Assembly: GCF_000716445.1 (NCBI RefSeq) | Contig: NZ_JNWK01000012.1 | Span: 62,001-126,000 of the forward strand | Length of the DNA: 64,000 nucleotides | Reading direction: 5' to 3' | From: Streptomyces wedmorensis | GTDB taxonomy: Bacteria; Actinomycetota; Actinomycetes; Streptomycetales; Streptomycetaceae | In this document: in pieces, positions 59,879-64,000 of the stretch | How positions within the stretch are numbered: the first letter of the stretch is position 1 | Layout of the letters: every line of letters starts with the position of its first letter | Made by a program: the position numbers and the translations under genes | Notes under the pieces: model-generated | What the model was told of the DNA's origin: nothing | Databases searched by the model: none | What the model saw: only the letters and a program-made list of their open reading frames with translations

Positions 59879-60598
59879 ATGACGATGGTCGCGATTCTCA
59901 GCGGAGCCGGTATCTCGACTGACTCGGGCATCCCGGACTACCGGGGGCCGAACGGGGTCTGGCGGCGGGACCCCGAGGCGGAGCGGCTCGTCACCTACGG
60001 GCCGTACATGGAGGATCCGGAGATCCGCCGCCGCTCGTGGCGGATGCGGCTCGACGGTCCGGTGCTGCGGGCCGAGCCGAACGTGGCGCACCGGGCGATC
60101 GCGGCGTACGAGCGGTCGAGCGGCCACGCGCTGCGGGTGATCACGCAGAACGTGGACGGGCTGCACCAGGCCGCCGGGGTGCCCGAGCGGAAGGTCCTCG
60201 AACTGCACGGCTCGGCGCGGTCGGTGGTGTGCACGGCGTGCCACGCCCGTTCGTCGATGGCGGAGGCGCTCGACCGGGTGCGGGCCGGCGAGGACGACCC
60301 GGCGTGCCGGGTGTGCGGCGGGATCCTGAAGTCGGCGACGGTCATGTTCGGGCAGCGGCTCGATCCGGTGCTGCTCGGCCAGGCGATGTCGATCGCCAAG
60401 GCCGCCGAGGTGTTCGTCGCGGTCGGCAGCAGCCTCCAGGTCCAGCCGGCGGCCTCCCTCGCGGGGATCGCCGCCGAGCACGGCGCCCGCCTGATCATCG
60501 TGAACGCCGAGCCCACCCCGTACGACCCCGTCGCCGACGAGGTCGTACGCGAGCCGATCGGCACGGCGCTTCCCGCGCTGCTCGACCGGCTCCGGTAG
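59879..60598 (+). CDS. SIR2-family NAD-dependent protein deacylase
   Basis: A 239-aa sirtuin. NAD-binding GAGISTDSGIPDYRG, TQNVDGLH, the catalytic His in LELHGSA, two Cys pairs for zinc (CTAC and CRVC), and SSLQVQPAASLAG follow in the right order. TAGGGT at 59867-59872 sits 6 nt before the ATG with no Shine-Dalgarno, which suggests a leaderless mRNA. It removes acyl groups from lysines, using NAD and releasing O-acyl-ADP-ribose. Confidence 0.92.
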   Translation: MTMVAILSGAGISTDSGIPDYRGPNGVWRRDPEAERLVTYGPYMEDPEIRRRSWRMRLDGPVLRAEPNVAHRAIAAYERSSGHALRVITQNVDGLHQAAGVPERKVLELHGSARSVVCTACHARSSMAEALDRVRAGEDDPACRVCGGILKSATVMFGQRLDPVLLGQAMSIAKAAEVFVAVGSSLQVQPAASLAGIAAEHGARLIIVNAEPTPYDPVADEVVREPIGTALPALLDRLR

Positions 60599-60607
60599 GG
60601 ACCCCTG

Positions 60608-60638
60608 GGGGTGCCTTGCCGATCGGGCGGGGCACCCC
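60608..60638. terminator. bidirectional terminator between sirtuin and ogt
   Basis: An 8-bp perfect stem (60608-60615 with 60631-60638) lies between convergent genes and touches the ogt stop codon. Confidence 0.7.
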
Positions 60639-61141
60639 TAGAAGAGGCCGGCGGGCTCTCCCGTTCCCGACTCGAAGGCGAGGAGGCGCTGCTTGCGGTC
60701 GAGGCCGCCGCCGTAGCCGGTGAGGCTGCCGCCCGCGCCGATCACCCGGTGGCAGGGGACGATGATGCTGACGGGGTTCTTGCCGTTGGCGAGGCCCACC
60801 GCCCGGGAGGCCCCGGGGTTGCCGAGCTCCTCGGCGAGTTCGCCGTACGTCCGGGTCTCGCCGTACGGGATGCGGAGCAGCTGGTCCCAGACGCGCAGCT
60901 GGAACAGGGTGCCCACGAGGTTCAACCGCAGGTCGAACGAGGTGAGTTCGCCCGCGAAGTAGGCGTCGAGCTGGCGGATCGCCTCGCCGAAGGGGCGTGG
61001 GTCGGACTCGCCGAAGGTCTCCTCGGGGGGCCGGTGGCGCTGGCCGGTCATGTGGACGCGGCTGAGGACGCCGTCGACGGCGACGAGCGTCAGCGGGTCG
61101 TACGGGCTGTCGACGACGGTGTGCCGGATGGTGGGGGCCAT
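60638..61141 (-). CDS. ogt: methylated-DNA--protein-cysteine methyltransferase
   Basis: A 167-aa suicidal alkyltransferase that repairs O6-methylguanine. The acceptor is C130 in VPCHRVIG; the helix-turn-helix YGETRTYGELAEELGNPGASRAVG holds the recognition helix and the Arg finger. It lies 6 bp after the Ada-AlkA gene, so both are probably cotranscribed as an alkylation repair operon. Confidence 0.95.
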   Translation of the reverse strand: MAPTIRHTVVDSPYDPLTLVAVDGVLSRVHMTGQRHRPPEETFGESDPRPFGEAIRQLDAYFAGELTSFDLRLNLVGTLFQLRVWDQLLRIPYGETRTYGELAEELGNPGASRAVGLANGKNPVSIIVPCHRVIGAGGSLTGYGGGLDRKQRLLAFESGTGEPAGLF

Positions 61142-61147
61142 GGCCGT

Positions 61148-62635
61148 TCAGTGTCCTTCGCTGGGCAGGTGGTTGATCGGGTGGTCGTCGGTCGCCCAGA
61201 GGTACTGGACGGCGTAGGCGCGCCACGGGCGCCAGTGCGCGGCGCGGGCGACGAGGGCGGCCGGGGTGCCGGGCAGGCCGAGTCCTTCGGCGGCACGGCG
61301 GACGCCGAGGTCGCCGGGGAGGAAGGCGTCGGGGTCTCCGAGCGCCCGCATGGCGATGATCTCGGTCGTCCACGGGCCGAAGCCGGGCAGGGCGAGCAGC
61401 CGTGCGCGGGCCTCCTCGCGGTCGTCGGCGGGGCCGAGGGTGAGCGAGCCGTCGGCGAGCGCCCCGACCAGGGTGAGCAGGGTGGTGCGGCGGCTGCGCG
61501 GCAGGGCGAGGGTGTCGGGGTCGAGGGCGGCGAGCGCCTCGGGGTCCGGGAAGAGGTGGGTGAGGCCGCCCTCGGGGTCCTCGACGGGGACGCCGTGCGC
61601 GGCGACGAGCCGGGCGGCGTGGGTGCGGGCGGCTGCGGTGGAGACCTGCTGGCCGAGGACGGCCCGTACGGCGAACTCGGCGGGGTCGACGCTTCCGGGC
61701 ACCCGGCGGCCTGGCGCCTTGTCGACGAGCGGTGCGAGCAGCGGGTCGGCGCGCAGCCGTTCGTCGACGGCGACGGGGTCGGCGTCGAGGTCGAGGAGCC
61801 GTCGGCAGCGGCTGATCGCGTGGGCGAGGTCGCGGGGGTCGGTCAGGGACAGTCGGCAGGCGATGTGGTCGGCGCGGGGGGCGAGGGCGACGATGCCGTG
61901 CCCGTACGGGAGGCTCAGCGTGCGCCGGTAGGCGCCGTCGCGCCACTCCTCGACGCCGGGGACGGCGGTGGCGGCGAGGTGGCCGAAGAGGTTGGAGGGC
62001 TCCAGCGGGGCGCGGAACGGCAGCCGGAGGCTGATCACGCCGGGAGTGGCGGACGCCTCGGCCGGTGACCGGCGGGCGGCGCGGGCGCGGAGGTCGCCGG
62101 GGGTGAGGGCGAAGACCTCGCGGACGGTGTCGTTGAAGGTGCGGATGGAGGAGAAGCCGGCCGCGAAGGCGACCTGCCCCAGCGGCATCGACGTCGTCTC
62201 GATGAGCACCCGGGCGGTCTGGGCGCGCTGGGCGCGTGCGAGGGCGAGGGGTCCTGCGCCCAGTTCGGCGAGGAGCTGGCGCTCGATCTGGCGGGTGGAC
62301 CAGCCGAGGCGCCGGGCGAGCCCGGGGACGCCTTCCCGGTCGACGACCCCGTCCTGGATGAGGCGCATGGCGCGGGCGACGGCGTCGGCCCGGACGTTCC
62401 ACTGGGGTGAGCCGGGGCTGGTGTCGGGCCGGCACCGCTTGCAGGCCCGGAAGCCGGCGCGCTGGCAGGAGGCGGCGCTGGGGTGGAACTCCATGTTCTG
62501 GGGCTTGGGCGGGACGGCCGGGCAGCTGGGCCGGCAGTAGATCCGGGTGGTGCGGACGGCGGTGAAGAACACGCCGTCGAAGCGGGCGTCCTTCGACTGG
62601 ACGGCCCGCACGCAGCGCTCGGTGTCGGTGTGCAT
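61148..62635 (-). CDS. Ada N-terminal domain / AraC HTH / AlkA 3-methyladenine DNA glycosylase fusion
   Basis: A 495-aa three-part protein. The Ada-type zinc domain has C34, C38, C65 and C68, aligning with the four Cys of E. coli Ada (the first being the methyl acceptor). An AraC HTH follows (about 80-190; LARRLGWSTRQIERQLLAELG). From about 200 on is an AlkA glycosylase with the helix-hairpin-helix LPGFGPWTTEIIAMRALG and catalytic Asp D442 in FLPGDLGVRR. It probably acts both as methylation-triggered activator of itself and ogt and as a base-excision enzyme. Confidence 0.93.
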   Translation of the reverse strand: MHTDTERCVRAVQSKDARFDGVFFTAVRTTRIYCRPSCPAVPPKPQNMEFHPSAASCQRAGFRACKRCRPDTSPGSPQWNVRADAVARAMRLIQDGVVDREGVPGLARRLGWSTRQIERQLLAELGAGPLALARAQRAQTARVLIETTSMPLGQVAFAAGFSSIRTFNDTVREVFALTPGDLRARAARRSPAEASATPGVISLRLPFRAPLEPSNLFGHLAATAVPGVEEWRDGAYRRTLSLPYGHGIVALAPRADHIACRLSLTDPRDLAHAISRCRRLLDLDADPVAVDERLRADPLLAPLVDKAPGRRVPGSVDPAEFAVRAVLGQQVSTAAARTHAARLVAAHGVPVEDPEGGLTHLFPDPEALAALDPDTLALPRSRRTTLLTLVGALADGSLTLGPADDREEARARLLALPGFGPWTTEIIAMRALGDPDAFLPGDLGVRRAAEGLGLPGTPAALVARAAHWRPWRAYAVQYLWATDDHPINHLPSEGH

Positions 62636-62728
62636 GCCTCCAGGATCGGGGACGGACGGCTCGCGGGCTGGCGAGAAAACGACACGGTCGTCCGGCCCCG
62701 TTCCCGGGGGCGTGCTGCGGCCGGGCCG

Positions 62729-63490
62729 TCAGACGGTGACGGTCCGGTAGTGGGTGGTCAGCCGGCCGTCGTCGCCCAGGACGTGGAAGGCGAGGCCCGG
62801 CGGGAGGGCGAGGTGGACGTTCTCGTCGTCGCTCGGGTTCTCCCAGGGCAGCCGGAGGGTGGAGACGACGCCCGGTGCGACCAGCAGCGGGCGCCCGGCG
62901 AAGGTGGTGGCGGCGGCCGTGTGGGCGTGCCCGGCGAGGAACGCGGTGAGGTGGGGGTGGCGGTCGGCGAGCGCGGCGAGCCGCTCCTCGCCGAACTGGC
63001 GGATGCCGTCGACGTACGGGGTGTGCAGCGGTACGGGCGGGTGGTGGAAGCCGACGAGCACGGGCACCTCGTGCGGGGTGTCGGCGAGGACGCCGTCCAG
63101 CCACTCCAGCGTCTCGTCCTCCAGGTACCCGTCGTCCTCGCCGGGGACGGAGGAGTCGCAGAGGGCGATCACGAAGCCCTCGCCCCGCAGCACCTGGTTG
63201 ACGGGCGCGTCCGGGCGCACTCCGGTGCCCTCCGGGAGGAGGCTCTTGCGGAAGTCCGCGCGGACGTCGTGGTTCCCGGGGCAGACGAGCAGCGGGTGCC
63301 GGGAGACGAGCAGATCCCGCGCGATGGCGTATCCGTCCGGGCTCCCGAGGTCGGCGATGTCCCCGGTGACGAGGACGGCCGCGAGGTCGTACGGGAGTTC
63401 CTCCAGGTACCGCATGACCGCCCGGGTGCGGGCGGCGCTGCGCGGGTCCACGTCGACATGGATGTCGCTGACATGGGCGATGACGATCAC
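62729..63490 (-). CDS. metallophosphoesterase, CpdA/Icc-like
   Basis: A 253-aa calcineurin-fold phosphoesterase. Dimetal motifs in order: AHVSDIHVD (D-x-H), VTGDIADLG (GD), CPGNHDVR (GNHD), FHHPPVP and AGHAHTA (GHxH). This is the class III cyclic nucleotide phosphodiesterase layout, so it may cleave cAMP; other phosphodiesters are possible. GTG at 63490 follows GGAGGA. Confidence 0.88.
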   Translation of the reverse strand: MIVIAHVSDIHVDVDPRSAARTRAVMRYLEELPYDLAAVLVTGDIADLGSPDGYAIARDLLVSRHPLLVCPGNHDVRADFRKSLLPEGTGVRPDAPVNQVLRGEGFVIALCDSSVPGEDDGYLEDETLEWLDGVLADTPHEVPVLVGFHHPPVPLHTPYVDGIRQFGEERLAALADRHPHLTAFLAGHAHTAAATTFAGRPLLVAPGVVSTLRLPWENPSDDENVHLALPPGLAFHVLGDDGRLTTHYRTVTV

Positions 63491-63603
63491 GTGACTCTGT
63501 CCTCCGTCGGTCCGGGTGAGCGGATGCCGCCTCGACCGTACGGTGATCAAGGTCCGTTCCGTAAGGGCCGCCGTGCGGGTGGTGGCGCGTTCCCGGCGTC
63601 GTC

Positions 63604-64000
63604 CTACTCGAACCGCGTGGTGTCCCCGGCTCCTCGGCGCACGATCTCGGGCTCGCCGCCGGAGAAGTCGACGACGGTGGTCGGTTCGGTCCCGCACTCG
63701 CCGGAGTCGAGCACCGCGTCGACCTGGTGGTCGAGGCGCTCCTTGATCTCCCAGCCCTGGGTGAGCGGTTCGGCCTCGTCGGGCAGGAGCAGGGTGCTGG
63801 AGAGGAGCGGCTCGCCGAGTTCGGCGAGGAGCGCCTGGGTGACGACGTGGTCGGGGATGCGCACGCCGACCGTCTTCTTCTTGGGGTGGAGCAGCTGGCG
63901 GGGCACCTCCTTGGTGGCGGGGAGGATGAAGGTGTACGCGCCGGGCGTGGACGCCTTCACCGCGCGGAACACGTCGTTGTCGATCTGCACGAGCTGGCCC
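63604..64000 (-). CDS. YciO/YrdC-family threonylcarbamoyl-AMP synthase-like protein, truncated by window edge
   Basis: The C-terminal 132 codons are present; the frame is open to base 64000, so the start lies outside. FRAVKASTPGAYTFILPAT, LLHPKKKTVGVRIPDH and LGEPLLSSTLLLPDE are typical of the YciO branch of the Sua5/YrdC fold, which binds RNA and may make threonylcarbamoyl-AMP for tRNA t6A. The YciO branch, not the essential YrdC/Sua5 branch, is favoured by this wording. The KKKT Lys motif for nucleotide binding is intact. Confidence 0.85.
   Translation of the reverse strand, partial: GQLVQIDNDVFRAVKASTPGAYTFILPATKEVPRQLLHPKKKTVGVRIPDHVVTQALLAELGEPLLSSTLLLPDEAEPLTQGWEIKERLDHQVDAVLDSGECGTEPTTVVDFSGGEPEIVRRGAGDTTRFE

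Overview
This 64 kb window is high-GC DNA with strongly G/C-biased third codon positions, frequent GTG/TTG starts, ATGA/GTGA stop-start overlaps and many perfect GC-rich terminator hairpins. Gene content (ethylmalonyl-CoA pathway with crotonyl-CoA carboxylase/reductase, PASTA-like secreted protein, Rv2578c-type radical SAM protein, DUF6204) points to a Streptomyces or close relative. No rRNA, tRNA or CRISPR array was recognised.

Layout. 1-3.2 kb is the right-hand end of an integrated actinomycete element: a 5'-truncated replication-type ATPase, a 0.5 kb spacer packed with GTSAC motifs, a small excisionase-like HTH protein and a tyrosine integrase. 3.4-7.6 kb is chromosomal: an LtrA-like membrane protein, two small ORFs and a holin-domain/phosphodiesterase fusion. 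7.7-15 kb holds two UlaG/NAPE-PLD-type metallo-hydrolases around a DedA protein, an aminotransferase-like gene, a Tat-exported sulfite-oxidase-fold protein, a methyltransferase and a zinc-ribbon protein. 15-21 kb holds DUF5107, DUF6204, GNAT, PASTA-like and LapA-like genes, then a GntR regulator next to adenosine deaminase, both carrying the same palindromic operator. 21-26.4 kb is a tight four-peptidase operon (DppA, M20, S9, S66). 26.5-35.7 kb has a gene broken by three frameshifts, an acidic repeat protein, an MFS pump fused to carboxypeptidase-regulatory-like repeats, an SRPBCC protein, a radical SAM protein with a LexA-type box in its promoter, a secreted tripeptidyl-peptidase-like hydrolase and a RidA protein.

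37.9-48.9 kb is the metabolic core: a duplicated 3-hydroxyacyl-CoA dehydrogenase, a TetR regulator, then ccr, ethylmalonyl-CoA mutase, malyl-CoA lyase, mesaconyl-CoA hydratase and methylsuccinyl-CoA dehydrogenase in one operon, followed by psd and pssA. The ccr gene has a good promoter and a long leader that can fold into a three-way junction. 48.9-56.4 kb holds a double GNAT protein and a complete five-gene branched-chain amino-acid-type ABC importer with a divergent PucR regulator. 56.4-64 kb holds a membrane protein, glycerate kinase, ADP-ribosylglycohydrolase, orphan VapB-like protein, SIR2 deacetylase, alkylation repair genes (ogt and an Ada-AlkA fusion), a metallophosphoesterase and a truncated YciO-like gene.

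The main items worth a second look are the GntR/adenosine deaminase operator pair, the LexA-type box, the structured ccr leader, the four-peptidase operon, the MFS fusion and the element end with its GTSAC cluster. No wholly new system is clear from sequence alone. All functions are by reading motifs; no database search was run.
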